Source of the DNA: an uncultured Clostridium sp. | GTDB lineage: Bacteria > Bacillota > Clostridia > TANB77 > CAG-508 | Direction of reading: 5' to 3' | Assembly: GCA_930989765.1 (NCBI GenBank) | Contig: CAKNNA010000010.1 | Span: 1 to 49,220, forward strand | DNA length: 49,220 bases | Part shown: in pieces, positions 8,348-18,741 of the stretch | Layout of the letters: the number at the start of each line of letters is the position of its first letter | How positions within the stretch are numbered: the first letter of the stretch is position 1 | Made by a program: the position numbers and the translations under genes | Notes under the pieces: model-generated | The model's database searches: none | The model's input: the letters and a program-made list of their open reading frames with translations, nothing else | Told to the model about the DNA's origin: nothing

Positions 8348-9452
8348 TTAAGAAATGTTACTTTTCAAATAACTTTCTATAAATCCATCTATTTCTCCAT
8401 CCATAACACTTTGAACGTTACCTACTTCGTAATTTGTTCTATTATCTTTTACTAATGTATATGGGCAAAATACATATGAGCGTATTTGGCTTCCCCATGC
8501 TATGTCTTTTTGTTCTCCTTTAATATCTTCAATTTTTTCCTTTTGCTCTTTTTCTTTTAAGTCTAATAATTTAGATTTAAGCATCTTCATAGCAGTCTCA
8601 CGATTTTGAATTTGTGAACGTTCAGATTGACATGCAACTACTGTATTTGTTGGTATATGTGTTATTCTTATAGCTGATGAGGTTTTATTTATATGCTGCC
8701 CTCCTGCACCAGATGCTCTATATGTGTCTATTCTTAGGTCATCTGGATTTATTTCAATTTCAATGTCTTCTGTTATTTCTGGCATTACTTCTACTGATGC
8801 AAATGAAGTGTGTCTTCTTCCTCCACTATCAAATGGTGAAATTCTAACTAATCTATGTATGCCTTTTTCTCCTCTTAAAAAGCCATATGCGTTTTCTCCT
8901 ACTACTTCAAATGTAACACTTTTTATTCCTGCCTCTTCTCCTTCTAAGTAATCTAGTTCTTTTACTTCATAATTATTTTTTGTTGCCCATCTGGTATACA
9001 TCCTATAAAGCATTTCTGCCCAGTCTTGAGATTCTGTTCCTCCTGCTCCTGGATGTATTGAAATAATTGCATTGTTTGCATCATATTTTCCTGTTAATAA
9101 TGTATTTAATTCTAATTTTTCTATTTCTTTTTCTATATTTTTAGTATTCTTTATTATGTCTTTTGCTATTTCTTCATCAAATTCTGTTTTTAGTAAATTT
9201 GATAGTTCAATTAAGTTTTTAAGTTCTTCTTTTATTTTATAAAAATTAGAGTATTTGCTTTTTAGATGTTTTAGTTTTGAGAATATCGTTTTTGAGTTTT
9301 CTGTATTTTCCCAAAAATTAGGCTTTGTAGTTTCTTGTTCTAAATTTTCTATTTCCTGTTTTAACTTTTCTATGTCAAAGAGATTCACCCAAACTTTTTA
9401 CCTTGCTATCTAATTTTAATAGTTCTTTCGTATTTTCTTCTAAATCTAACAT
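8348..9452 (-). CDS. prfB: peptide chain release factor 2, programmed +1 frameshift
   Basis: RF2 recognises UGA and UAA stops. The start at 9452 follows AAAGGAG; the first 25 codons end in GAA TCT CTT, then an in-frame TGA at 9375-9377 followed by C. Reading on in +1 gives Asp-Ile-Glu and the full 367-residue protein. This is the classical autoregulatory CTT-TGA-C site. The SPF tripeptide region (RISPFDSGGRRHTSF) and the GGQ loop (RASGAGGQHINKTSSAIR) are intact. No in-frame CGG is present. Confidence 0.95.
9374..9380 (-). other. prfB programmed frameshift site CTT TGA C
   Basis: On the coding strand the heptamer CTTTGAC places CTT in the P site and the UGA stop in the A site. Slow RF2 action allows a slip from CUU to UUU and on to GAC. 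A GGGTG lies about 8 bases upstream as a weak internal Shine-Dalgarno. It shares its CTT codon with the guaA and mutS CGG sites in this window. Confidence 0.92.
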
Positions 9453-9527
9453 ATAATCACTCTCCTTTAATATGTATTATAATAACATATTAATCGTTAT
9501 TTGGCAATAATTTCGTTCTTCTTCATA

Positions 9528-9555
9528 ATAAAAGAGGGGGTTAACCCTCTTTTAT
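9528..9555. terminator. terminator of the 9541-9843 gene
   Basis: ATAAAAGAGGG and CCCTCTTTTAT form a strong stem with a GGTTAA loop that overlaps the stop codon. Confidence 0.8.
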
Positions 9556-9843
9556 TTGCTCTTTTTCTAGAGCTGTTAGGAAATCAAATAATAATTCTCT
9601 AACTTTGTTTTCTTGTGGGACTTTAAATATTTTGCCTTTAACAACAAGTTCTTGAATTTTTTCTTCAATTAACACTTTGTCTACGGCTTTGACTACGGCT
9701 GAAATTGGTATTGTATCTATATTCCATAATTCATATGAATCATCTTCATAGATACGAATACAAACTCCATAGTTATAATATGGACATATTTTGATTGATT
9801 TTACTCCTTCTTCAAAAGCTTCTTTCCGGATTGTAAATGCCAT
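9541..9843 (-). CDS. unknown 100-residue protein with an in-frame CGG
   Basis: This is a soluble mixed alpha/beta protein with no signal or membrane segment, and no family was recognised. A good ribosome binding site (GAAAGGGG) and its own terminator support it as a real gene. Codon 6 is CGG (bases 9826-9828, context ATC CGG A). It must be read as a sense codon here, since a +1 slip would lead to an early stop. It is one of only four genes in the window with an ordinary in-frame CGG and may be a recent arrival. Confidence 0.7.
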   Translation of the reverse strand: MAFTIRKEAFEEGVKSIKICPYYNYGVCIRIYEDDSYELWNIDTIPISAVVKAVDKVLIEEKIQELVVKGKIFKVPQENKVRELLFDFLTALEKEQIKEG

Positions 9844-9952
9844 ATTAATTGCCCCTTTCTAATTTTTATATAATATATATAACATATATAGCTTGATTTT
9901 GCAATATGTATTGGAATCTTTTATTTTTTGTAAAATGTTCTGAATGCAGGTG

Positions 9953-12712
9953 TTATGCGTTCTTTCCACAACAATTCTTATATTTCTTCCCACTTCCACA
10001 TGGACATGGATCATTTCTACCAACTTTAGGTCCTTCATTTACAACTGTTCTATTTTCATTAACAGTAATTTTTTTACCTCCATCAACACTATTTATTGCT
10101 TCTAATGCTGCACCTGTGATTTTTGCTGTTTCCTGACGTCTTACTTCTCCTTGTTTTCTTATATTCATAAGAATTTTTACAACATCTAATTTAATGTTTG
10201 CAGTCATTTCTTCGAACATGTCCATTCCTTCCATTCTGTATTTTACAACAGGATCTTGTTGTCCATATGCACGAAGTCCGATTCCGTTTTTTAGTTCATC
10301 CATACTATCTATATGATTCATCCATTTTTCGTCAACAACTTTTAAAAGTACAACTCTTTCTAATTCTCTCATTTGGTCTTCGCCAATTTCTTGTTCTTTT
10401 TCTGTATATTTTTCGTGTGCTAATTTTTCTAATTCTTCTGTTACAGCATTTATATCATCTTTATGCTCTTTTAAAAATTGTGACATATCAATTCCAAATG
10501 TATTTATTATTTCTGTATGTAGTGATTCTATATTTAAAGTATTTTGTTCTTCTCCTTCTATAAACATTCCAACTGTTTCTTCTGCAACGGAATTTATCAT
10601 GTTTTTAATATTTTCACTCATATTTTCGCCATCTAAAACTTGTCTTCTTTGTTTATAGATAATCTCTCTTTGTACATTCATTACATCATCGTATTTTAAT
10701 ACATTTTTACGAATACTAAAGTTTCTTCCTTCAACTTTCTTTTGAGCGTTTTCAACTGCTTTTGATATCATTTTTGATTCTATAGGTATATTTTCATCTG
10801 CACCTATTGTATTATAAACTTTTGTTATAGCATCTCCACCAAATATTTTCATTAAGTCATCATCTAATCCAATATAAAATTTTGATTCTCCGACATCACC
10901 TTGACGTCCACTACGTCCTCTTAACTGATTGTCTATTCTTCTTGATTCATGTCTTTCTGTTCCTATTATTTTTAGACCTCCAGCTTCGATTACTTTTTTC
11001 TTCTCTTCTTTTATTTCTTCTTCATATTTTTTAGTAAGTTCTTTAAATTGTTCTCTTGCTCTTAATATTTCTTGGTCGTCTGTTTCATAGTATGTATTTG
11101 ATTCTTCTATTAGATTTTCCGGTACTCTTTTTTTCTTCATTTCTTCTTTGGCTAGATATTCACTGTTTCCTCCAAGCATAATGTCAGTACCACGTCCTGC
11201 CATATTTGTTGCAATTGTTACTGCTCCGTATTTTCCTGCTTGTGCAATTATCATAGCTTCTTTCTCATGTGATTTTGCATTTAATACTTCATGAGGTATT
11301 CTTTCTTTTTGTAGTAATTTACTTAGTTTTTCTGATTTTTCTATTGAAACTGTACCAATTAGTATTGGTTGACCTTTTTTATGGCTTTCTTTAATATCTT
11401 CTACAACAGCTCTATATTTTGCATCTTCATTTTTATATATTACATCATTTTGGTCTTTACGTATCATTGGTTTATTGGTTGGTATACTTACTACATCTAA
11501 ATTGTATATTTCTTCGAATTCTGCTTCTTCTGTCATTGCTGTACCTGTCATTCCTGATAATTTGTCATACATTCTAAAATAGTTTTGGAATGTAATTGTT
11601 GCAAGTGTTTTTGATTCATCAGCAATTTTAACATGTTCTTTTGCTTCTATTGCTTGGTGAAGACCATTGTTATATCTTCTTCCATACATTATACGTCCTG
11701 TGAATTCATCTACAATTAATACTTCTCCATCTTTTACTATATAATCTGTATCTTTTTTCATTACTCCATGTGCACGCAATGCTTGGTTAACATGGTGAAC
11801 TAGTGTAGAATTTTCTAAATCATTAAAATTATCTAAATGGAAGAATTCTTCTGCTTTTTTAATTCCTTTTTGTGTAAGTGATGCTGATTTTGCTTTTAAG
11901 TCTACTATATAGTCATAATTTTCATTATCTTCTGCTTGTTCAAAGTTTTTTACATCTTCTTCTATTATAACTTTTGGCTCTAATTTTTTTACAAAGTCAT
12001 TTGCTTTTTTGTATAAATCAGATGATTCATTTGCACGCCCTGATATAATTAATGGTGTACGAGCTTCATCTATTAATATACTGTCTATTTCGTCTACTAT
12101 TGCATAATGTAATCCTCTTTGTACTAATTGATTTTTGTATATTACCATATTATCTCTTAAGTAATCAAAACCAAATTCGTTATTTGTACCATATGTTATG
12201 TCTGCAGCATATGCTTTTTTCTTTTGCTCTGGCTCCATTCCAGCAATTACTAATCCAACACTTAAGCCTAGAAATTTATAAAGTTTTCCCATCCATTCAC
12301 TATCTCTTTTGGCTAAGTAATCATTTACTGTTATTACATGTACACCTTTTCCTTCTAGTGCATTTAAATATACTGGTAATGTTGCAACTAATGTTTTTCC
12401 TTCACCTGTTTTCATTTCTGCAATTCTTCCTTGATGTAAGATAATTCCACCGATTAATTGTACATCAAAGTGTCTCATTCCTAGGGCTCTTTTTGATGCT
12501 TCTCTTACAACTGCAAATGCTTCTGGTAAAATATCATCTAATGTTTCACCATTTGCTAATCTTTTTTTGAAATAGTCTGTTTTTTCTCTTAATTCGTGAT
12601 CACTTAATTTTGAAATTTCTTCTTCCATGCCATTTATTTTATCTACTATTGGCATTATTCTTTTTACTTCTTTTTCACTATATGATTTAAAAATCTTTTT
12701 CATTATGCCCAT
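9953..12712 (-). CDS. secA: preprotein translocase ATPase SecA
   Basis: The 919-residue protein is the motor that pushes proteins through SecYEG. Walker A reads [11 protein letters not shown], and the DEAD-like segment includes [17 protein letters not shown]. The second motor half has [14 protein letters not shown] and [16 protein letters not shown] motifs. The C-terminus keeps the zinc/SecB-binding tail ([15 protein letters not shown]). Length and domains are normal. The start at 12712 has AGGAGG upstream; Met4 is a possible alternative. It has its own sigma-A promoter. No in-frame CGG occurs in 919 codons. Confidence 0.97.
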   Translation of the reverse strand: MGIMKKIFKSYSEKEVKRIMPIVDKINGMEEEISKLSDHELREKTDYFKKRLANGETLDDILPEAFAVVREASKRALGMRHFDVQLIGGIILHQGRIAEMKTGEGKTLVATLPVYLNALEGKGVHVITVNDYLAKRDSEWMGKLYKFLGLSVGLVIAGMEPEQKKKAYAADITYGTNNEFGFDYLRDNMVIYKNQLVQRGLHYAIVDEIDSILIDEARTPLIISGRANESSDLYKKANDFVKKLEPKVIIEEDVKNFEQAEDNENYDYIVDLKAKSASLTQKGIKKAEEFFHLDNFNDLENSTLVHHVNQALRAHGVMKKDTDYIVKDGEVLIVDEFTGRIMYGRRYNNGLHQAIEAKEHVKIADESKTLATITFQNYFRMYDKLSGMTGTAMTEEAEFEEIYNLDVVSIPTNKPMIRKDQNDVIYKNEDAKYRAVVEDIKESHKKGQPILIGTVSIEKSEKLSKLLQKERIPHEVLNAKSHEKEAMIIAQAGKYGAVTIATNMAGRGTDIMLGGNSEYLAKEEMKKKRVPENLIEESNTYYETDDQEILRAREQFKELTKKYEEEIKEEKKKVIEAGGLKIIGTERHESRRIDNQLRGRSGRQGDVGESKFYIGLDDDLMKIFGGDAITKVYNTIGADENIPIESKMISKAVENAQKKVEGRNFSIRKNVLKYDDVMNVQREIIYKQRRQVLDGENMSENIKNMINSVAEETVGMFIEGEEQNTLNIESLHTEIINTFGIDMSQFLKEHKDDINAVTEELEKLAHEKYTEKEQEIGEDQMRELERVVLLKVVDEKWMNHIDSMDELKNGIGLRAYGQQDPVVKYRMEGMDMFEEMTANIKLDVVKILMNIRKQGEVRRQETAKITGAALEAINSVDGGKKITVNENRTVVNEGPKVGRNDPCPCGSGKKYKNCCGKNA

Positions 12713-12750
12713 TTTAAATCTATTCCTCCTAAGTTATATTTTACTTTGTA

Positions 12751-12779
12751 ACTATATCACTAAAATGTTTTTTTATCAA
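12751..12779 (-). promoter_or_regulatory. sigma-A promoter of secA
   Basis: On the minus strand TTGATA (12774-12779) and TATAGT (12751-12756) are separated by exactly 17 bases, about 40 bases ahead of the secA start. Confidence 0.65.
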
Positions 12780-12953
12780 GTATTTTTGAGTATATTTTTT
12801 ACCAGATATAAAAATATATTATATAGTTATATTTTTTAATTTACTTCATAAATTGTAATAAATTAGTTTTAAAAATATTTATTTAAAAAGAAGTTTTAAT
12901 TTTTTGTATTTACATCATGAATATCTTCTAACAAAGAAAGGAATGAAATTTTT

Positions 12954-13494
12954 ATGTTTGTATATAATTTTAAAATAAATGGAAGCAAAGTGTTTAGAAC
13001 ATTTTTTATTGTTGTTATACTTTTAATAATTTGTATATTGGGTGTAGTTGTTTTTAGAATATTTACAGGGGCACATAATGCATCTTCTTGTCTTCCTCAA
13101 AATGATGTTGCAGAAATTTCTGCTAAGAATTATACAAATGTTTTAAAAACTGTACATGAAAATATTGATAATTATGTTGGAATGAAAATAAAATTTACAG
13201 GATATGTTTATCGTGTTTCTGATTTGAATGAAAATCAATTTGTTTTAGCAAGAGATATGATTATTTCTTCAGATTCTCGGGGTTTTAGTAGTTGGTTTTT
13301 TAAGTGAATATGAAAAAGCTAAAGAGTTTACTAATAATACTTGGGTAACTGTTGTTGGTGAAATTCAAAAGGGTAATTATCATGGTGATATGCCTGTACT
13401 TAAAGTTATTGATATTGCTAAATGTGAAAAGCCTTCTGAGGAATATGTGTATCCTCCTGATGAGACTTATATTCCTACAAGTGGAGTTTTATAA
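12954..13494 (+). CDS. YcgQ/TIGR03943-like membrane-anchored protein, split by a CGG frameshift
   Basis: One N-terminal transmembrane helix (about residues 16-38) is followed by an outside domain that resembles the C-terminal part of YcgQ (DUF1980/TIGR03943): NYVGMKIKFTGYVYRV, then FVLARDMII, WVTVVGEI, and a closing EEYVYPP. In the zero frame the gene stops soon after codon 109, which is CGG at 13278-13280. Skipping its C gives Asp-Ser-Gly-Val-Leu-Val-Val-Gly-Phe and continues 71 more codons to a stop at 13492-13494, restoring the family's ending. The full product has about 179 residues. No partner permease gene lies nearby. Confidence 0.8.
13277..13281 (+). other. putative CGG +1 frameshift site (TCT CGG G)
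   Basis: GAT TCT CGG GGT in the zero frame becomes GAT TCT (C) GGG GTT. The residues after the shift match the expected family sequence. See the main finding for the shared pattern. Confidence 0.7.
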
Positions 13495-13509
13495 AAATTT
13501 TAAAATATA

Positions 13510-13543
13510 AAAATGATTGAGGAGTTAACACCTCAATCATTTT
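13510..13543. terminator. bidirectional terminator between convergent genes
   Basis: AAAATGATTGAGG and CCTCAATCATTTT form a perfect 13-bp stem with an AGTTAACA loop between the YcgQ-like gene (plus) and the YjjX-like gene (minus). Confidence 0.85.
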
Positions 13544-14039
13544 CTAACCGTTGTAATTTTTTAGAAGCTAATGCCAATTCTGTAGCTTGTGCTACGGCTG
13601 CTCTTCTGGAATTGTTTGTTCCTAAAAGGTCTTCTATTGTGTTGATTCCTTTTCCTATGAGATATTTATCTAAAGTTTCTTTTTTGATAGTTTCAATATC
13701 TTCTGAAGGAATCATCCATCCTGAACTTTTTCCCCAAAGTAAGTTTCTGGATTTTGATTCATAAATGCATACAACCTGTACATTAAAGTATTGACTAAAT
13801 GCTTTTTCTATACCTGCTTCACAGCTAACATAGAAGTCCATGTTCGGTAGCTCTAGTCTAATACCCTGAATCCGGTTAAAAGCTCCTATATATGTTTCTT
13901 CTCCAAACGGCTGATTTGGTACTCCTGATTCAGAAGATTTAGAAACAAACTCTATTTCTGTATCAAAAAACCGGCACATTGCTTCTTTAATCCCAGCGAT
14001 TTTCTGCGCTGAACTAGTTGCAATTGCAACTTTCATCAT
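13533..14039 (-). CDS. YjjX-like (DUF84) inosine/xanthosine triphosphatase
   Basis: The 168-residue protein matches the DUF84 NTPase family, which removes ITP/XTP from the nucleotide pool. Seen motifs: IATSSAQKIAGIKEAM at the N-terminus, ESGVPNQPFGEETYIGAFNR, and FYVSCEAGIE. Three in-frame CGG codons occur: Arg23 (13971-13973), Arg56 (13872-13874, in the family motif GA-x-NR, so clearly Arg) and Arg164 (13548-13550). Preceding codons are TGC, AAC and CAA, none ending in T. Codon use is richer in G/C than its neighbours, which fits horizontal transfer. Confidence 0.78.
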   Translation of the reverse strand: MMKVAIATSSAQKIAGIKEAMCRFFDTEIEFVSKSSESGVPNQPFGEETYIGAFNRIQGIRLELPNMDFYVSCEAGIEKAFSQYFNVQVVCIYESKSRNLLWGKSSGWMIPSEDIETIKKETLDKYLIGKGINTIEDLLGTNNSRRAAVAQATELALASKKLQRLEND

Positions 14040-14124
14040 GTTTTTATCCTCCTTCTTAAAAAAACACTTTGGTTACATATTAATTATACTATATTTTTAG
14101 TGTTTTTTCAAGAATACTAATTGT

Positions 14125-15222
14125 TTATGACCCATCATAAGGCTCTCCCCAATCATGTGAAAGATCTTTATAAGGTATAAATTCGGCATCTTCTTTTTTG
14201 AATTCTTCTTCGTCAAATGTACGTAATATCATTGTATCTACATCAAGTATGTATTCTTGGTTATTAGCATTTAAAACTAAACATCTTATATATCTTGTGG
14301 CTTTATTGTCTTTTCCTTCTATTTTTTTCCATACTTTTTTTCTTGATTCTGGACCTAATTTTATATCTATTATTTCTTTCATATATTCATATATTCCTTG
14401 TGAATCAATGTTGTATTTTTCTTTTAATATTTCTATTGCGTTTTTTAGAAAGGTTACATTTTCAGGCTCTTGCGTTTGCTGAGAAGTTTGATTTTCTATA
14501 TTTTGACTCAATGTATTATTATCAATTTCATTTTCGATTTTTTTGATGGCATCATTGCTTCTATTTTCATTAAATTTATCAAGTGCACTAGCAAATTTTC
14601 TATCCTTATCATCTAAAATTACAATTCCTTGTGCAGTTAAATCTGCTTTTATTCTTGTAAGATCTTTTATATTATTAAAATTATCTGAATCCAAAGTGAT
14701 ACTATATTCATTGCAAGTAAGCCCAACAAAGTAGTGTGTATTACCTTTATCCCAAAGAATACAAATATTTACATCATCTCTATCTTTAAATAATTCTATA
14801 AGAGCTTTTGCAAGATATCTAGATACTTCATAACAAACTCTTCTATTATGTTCTTCTCTATTTTTTTCCCAATTCTCATCGATGTCTCTTCCATACCAAT
14901 CAGGTAAGTCATATGATTCATCATCTATTTTTTGTATATAAGAAATTAAATTGTCATCATAAATATAATTTTTACACAATTGTTCAAATATTGATAAAAT
15001 TTTATCTTCATTGTTTAATTGACTGTTTTTTGCTATTTCGTTTACTAATTTTTGAAAATTTGCAGGTAGTTTCCATTCTGATTTATCATATTCTATATTT
15101 CCATTTAACTCTTCTATGTCATCTTGTTTTTCTTCTGGATTTAATACTATTATATGTTTTCTTCTAAAATGTAAACTTACTAAATCATTTAAATTAATAA
15201 GTTTTGTTTTATCTAAACTCAT
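14125..15222 (-). CDS. transglutaminase-fold cysteine protein, paralogue 1
   Basis: The 365-residue protein has no signal peptide. A likely Cys-His-Asp triad is visible: Cys130 in NRRVCYEVSRYLAKAL, His163 in NTHYFVGL, and Asp178 in YSITLDSDNF, spaced as in the transglutaminase/papain-like superfamily. The C-terminal half (LKEKYNIDSQGIYEYMKEI and on to RYIRCLVLNANNQEYILDVD) is a separate domain shared with the next gene. Substrate is unknown; deamidase, protease or crosslinking roles are possible. It lies 35 bases after paralogue 2 on the same strand. Confidence 0.72.
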   Translation of the reverse strand: MSLDKTKLINLNDLVSLHFRRKHIIVLNPEEKQDDIEELNGNIEYDKSEWKLPANFQKLVNEIAKNSQLNNEDKILSIFEQLCKNYIYDDNLISYIQKIDDESYDLPDWYGRDIDENWEKNREEHNRRVCYEVSRYLAKALIELFKDRDDVNICILWDKGNTHYFVGLTCNEYSITLDSDNFNNIKDLTRIKADLTAQGIVILDDKDRKFASALDKFNENRSNDAIKKIENEIDNNTLSQNIENQTSQQTQEPENVTFLKNAIEILKEKYNIDSQGIYEYMKEIIDIKLGPESRKKVWKKIEGKDNKATRYIRCLVLNANNQEYILDVDTMILRTFDEEEFKKEDAEFIPYKDLSHDWGEPYDGS

Positions 15223-15257
15223 CTTTTTTCCCCCATACTAAATTTTATTTTGTATAA

Positions 15258-16271
15258 TTATCCTCCATAATAAGGATATAAATTTTCTTGTGGATCAAAT
15301 ATAAAAATTTTCTTGTCTAATTTTTCCTTGTTTGTTGTATTTAATGTTTGATCAACACTATCAAGTAAATATGTTTTATCATCATAGTTAAATACTAAAC
15401 ATCTTACATATCTTTTTTCACTAGCACCTTTTATTTCTTTCCAGATTTTTTCTATTTCAATTTCTTCATTTTCAATAATTGCTCTCATATATTCAAGAAA
15501 TCCTTGTGAATCAATATTATAAGATTTTAATATGTCTACAACATTACTAAAATATTTGATTGTGTCTTTTCCTTTTAATTTTTCTTTTACTTCTTCAACT
15601 TCTGTTAAATCATTTAATCTATCTTTGTTGAATTTTTCAAGAGCCTTTTGAAATTTTCCAGATTTATCTCTTAATATTTTTATTCCATTTATTGTTAAAC
15701 CAAGTTTTAATCTTGTAAGGTCTTTTATTTTGTTAAAATCATCTAAATCTAAAATAATACTATAATCATCACCAGTTAAACCTACAACATAATGTGTATT
15801 TTCTTTGTCTCCAAGCATAAATGCTTCAAGATTAGTTTTTTCTTCTATCAACTCATTTATTGCTTTGGCATAAAATCTAGCAAATTCATAGCATACTCTT
15901 CTATTATGTTTTTTTCTGTTTTCTTTCCATTTTTCATCAATTATTCTTCCATACCAATCTACTGCAATATATTTTATATTGTTTATATCACTTGTGTCCC
16001 TTTTAAAGAAATATAATACATTATCATCATATATATAGTTTAAGCATATAAATTTATAGATACTTAGAATTTTTTCTTCAAGACTTAATGTATTTTCTTT
16101 TAGTAGCTTGTCTACTAAATTTTGAAGAGGTTTTTCTACTTCCCATTTAACTGGATCATATTCAATCCAATCTTCTGTTAGTTTTCTTCCTGGTTCTAAT
16201 ATGATTTTATAATTGCCTTCTAATTCTTGGTTTACTTCGTTATAAAAGTTTTTAATATATTCATCTTTCAT
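15258..16271 (-). CDS. transglutaminase-fold cysteine protein, paralogue 2
   Basis: The 337-residue protein is related along its full length to the 14125-15222 gene. The equivalent triad is Cys127 (NRRVCYEFARFYAKAI), His160 (NTHYVVGL) and Asp175 (YSIILDLDDF). Shared segments include KILSIYKFICLNYIYDDN, DWYGRIIDEKWKENR, and NIDSQGFLEYMRAI. GGAGG precedes the start. The pair probably arose by tandem duplication and is transcribed with the small gene at 16338-16667. Function is unknown; a pathway role cannot be inferred. Confidence 0.72.
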   Translation of the reverse strand: MKDEYIKNFYNEVNQELEGNYKIILEPGRKLTEDWIEYDPVKWEVEKPLQNLVDKLLKENTLSLEEKILSIYKFICLNYIYDDNVLYFFKRDTSDINNIKYIAVDWYGRIIDEKWKENRKKHNRRVCYEFARFYAKAINELIEEKTNLEAFMLGDKENTHYVVGLTGDDYSIILDLDDFNKIKDLTRLKLGLTINGIKILRDKSGKFQKALEKFNKDRLNDLTEVEEVKEKLKGKDTIKYFSNVVDILKSYNIDSQGFLEYMRAIIENEEIEIEKIWKEIKGASEKRYVRCLVFNYDDKTYLLDSVDQTLNTTNKEKLDKKIFIFDPQENLYPYYGG

Positions 16272-16337
16272 TTAAAATTCCCTCCATTACTTTTTTATTA
16301 AATATGAAAATAGGCTTTATTTTGAGTATACATAAAT

Positions 16338-16667
16338 CTAATTTCTTTTTTTAAATAAATCTTCAGGATTATATTTATTGTATTTAACAACAAGATTATC
16401 ATCATTTATATTTAATTTTCCTTTATTTAATAAGTCATAAAACATGTTTGGGGAAATAAGTTTTTTATAGACAGATTCTAAATTTTCTTGTCTTACTCCA
16501 ACATTTTGTAAAATTTTATAGGCTTCTAATTTATCAATTTTAAAGAAAATTGTTTCATCTTCTAAAATTTTCTTGATCTTTAAATTTTCTTCATAATTAC
16601 TATTTTTGTCTTTTAATAATTTTAACATTGCTTCATTCATGACAACAATAACTTTAAACTCATCCAT
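16338..16667 (-). CDS. small protein upstream of the transglutaminase-like pair
   Basis: A 109-residue, Lys/Asn/Glu-rich, probably helical cytoplasmic protein of no recognised family. A GGAGG-like site (AAGAGGAGG) precedes the start. It lies about 65 bases ahead of the paralogue pair on the same strand, so it is likely the first gene of that cassette and could be a partner or regulator. Confidence 0.65.
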   Translation of the reverse strand: MDEFKVIVVMNEAMLKLLKDKNSNYEENLKIKKILEDETIFFKIDKLEAYKILQNVGVRQENLESVYKKLISPNMFYDLLNKGKLNINDDNLVVKYNKYNPEDLFKKRN

Positions 16668-17105
16668 TTTTGTTATTCCTCCTCTTAATATACTTAATAT
16701 TTATTTTATTGTATCTCAAATATAATTATATATAAATAAAATATTAAATAGTATTATTTTAAGCTATCAATAAACAAATAATATTTGAAAAATTTAGATT
16801 CTAAAGACCTATATTTTATAATTTTATTTACAAATTTAATATCGTTTATTTGATTTTTTATTAATAAATGTGAAATAATTATATGATTTGTAATATTTAT
16901 ATTAATTTAAATTTATTATATTTTACTTTTTAAATTTGATAATTTATAATAAATTTTTATTTTTGAGAATTCAAATCTATTGATATTATATATCATTTTA
17001 TTACATAAGTCAATTTTTGTATATAGATGTGTGAATGCTTTTTACCTTTACTTTTGTAAATATTTATGATAAAATACTGTATATTTATATTTGGAGGTAA
17101 AAAAA
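16668..17105. other. intergenic region before guaA
   Basis: About 430 AT-rich bases separate two divergent transcription units. I see no gene, RNA structure or purine-type riboswitch. A weak TAAAAT at about 17071 might be the -10 of the guaA promoter, without a convincing -35. Confidence 0.4.
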
Positions 17106-18645
17106 GTGAAAAACAATGAACTAATCCTTATCCTAGATTTCGGTGGACAATACAATCAATTAATCGCAAGACGTGTAAGAGAATGTAATGTTTATTCAGA
17201 AGTTGTTCCTTACAATATTTCATTAGAAAAAATTAAAGAAAAAAATCCAAAAGGAATTATTTTTACAGGAGGTCCAGCAAGTGTATATGGTGAAGATTCT
17301 CCTAGATGTACTGAAGGAATTTTTGATTTAGGTATACCAGTACTTGGAATTTGCTATGGTATGCAACTTATGACATACACTCTTCGGTGGAAAAGTGCAA
17401 AGAGCAGAAACAAGAGAATATGGTACAACAAAAGTAGAAATTGATAACACCTCTTCCCTATTTCAAGGTTTTGAAAAGCAAAATGATTTTTTAATGAGTC
17501 ATACTGATTTTGTATCAGAAGTTCCAGAAGGTTTTAAAAATATTGGAAAAACAATGCATTGCCCAAATGCTGCAATTGAAAATCCTGAAAAAAATTTATA
17601 TGGTATACAATTCCATCCAGAAGTTAATTTGTCTGTAAATGGAACTAAAGTTATTCATAATTTCTTATTCAATATTTGTAAGTGTTCTGGAGATTGGCAA
17701 ATTTCTTCATTTGTAGAAGATAGTATAAAAATTTTAAAAGAAAAAATAGGAGATAAAAAAGCTTTATGTGCTCTATCTGGTGGTGTTGATTCATCTGTTG
17801 CTGCTGTTTTATTGCATAAGGCAATTGGTAAAAATTTAACTTGTATTTTTGTTGACCATGGATTACTTCGTAAAAATGAAGGTGACGAAGTTGAAGAAGT
17901 GTTTAGAAATCAATTTGATATAAATCTTATTAGAGTAAATGCAAAAGATAGATTTTTAAATAAGCTTGCAGGTGTTACAGATCCAGAAAGAAAAAGAAAA
18001 ATAATTGGTGAAGAATTTATTAGAGTTTTTGAAGAAGAAGCACAGAAAATTGGAACAGTTGATTTTTTAGTTCAAGGAACGATTTATCCTGATGTTATTG
18101 AAAGTGGATTAGGTAAAAGTTCTGTTATAAAAAGTCATCATAATGTTGGTGGACTTCCAGATTATGTTGATTTTAAAGAAATAGTTGAGCCCCTAAGAAA
18201 CTTATTTAAAGATGAAGTAAGAAAAACTGGTCTAGAACTTGGCATACCAGAAAACTTAGTATATAGACAACCATTCCCTGGTCCTGGTCTTGCAATAAGA
18301 ATAATTGGTGATATAACAGATGATAAACTTGAAATTTTAAAAGAAGCAGATAGTATATTTAGAGAAGAAATTGCAAACTCTAATTTGCATAAATCAATAA
18401 ATCAATATTTTGCAGTTTTAACAAATTTAAAATCTGTTGGAGTTATGGGAGATGAAAGAACATATGATTATACAATAGCATTAAGAGCTGTAGAAACAAC
18501 TGATTTTATGACTGGTGTTTGGAGCAGGATTCCATATAATGTTTTAGAAAAAGTTTCTTCAAGAATTGTAAATGAAGTAAAACATGTAAATAGAGTAGTT
18601 TATGATATTACCTCTAAACCACCAGCAACTATTGAGTGGGAATAA
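17106..18645 (+). CDS. guaA: GMP synthase, split by a CGG frameshift
   Basis: GuaA makes GMP from XMP using glutamine. The start is GTG 17106, with GGAGGT 9 bases upstream. The first 93 codons hold the start of the glutaminase domain ([19 protein letters not shown] and the nucleophile region GICYGMQLM). Codon 94 is CGG (17385-17387); in the zero frame a stop follows 20 codons later. Skipping the C gives Thr-Leu-Gly-Gly-Lys-Val-Gln-Arg-Ala, exactly the conserved LGGKV, and runs to 18645. The PP-loop ([15 protein letters not shown]) and dimer domain ([11 protein letters not shown]) are intact. The restored length of 512 residues is normal for GuaA, so this is not a decayed gene. Confidence 0.93.
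17384..17388 (+). other. putative CGG +1 frameshift site in guaA (CTT CGG T)
   Basis: ACT CTT CGG TGG in the zero frame becomes ACT CTT (C) GGT GGA. Both glycines are invariant in GuaA, so the correct frame is certain. The P-site codon is the same CTT as in prfB. Confidence 0.8.
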
Positions 18646-18696
18646 CTTTTTTAAATAAAGTAATTTTAATTATAGTTATTATATATATTTTTTTCT

Positions 18697-18738
18697 AATC
18701 GCAATAAAACCCCAAATTTATGGGGTTTTATTGCGATT
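18697..18738. terminator. strong bidirectional terminator after guaA
   Basis: AATCGCAATAAAACCCCA and TGGGGTTTTATTGCGATT form an almost perfect 18-bp stem. It serves guaA (plus) and the convergent 18742-19098 gene (minus). Confidence 0.85.
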
Positions 18739-18741
18739 ATG

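Noticed and set aside
15258..16271. Toxin-antitoxin or defence system made of the transglutaminase-like pair
   Set aside because: No antitoxin, secretion signal or known defence neighbour is visible, so I describe the cassette without assigning a role.
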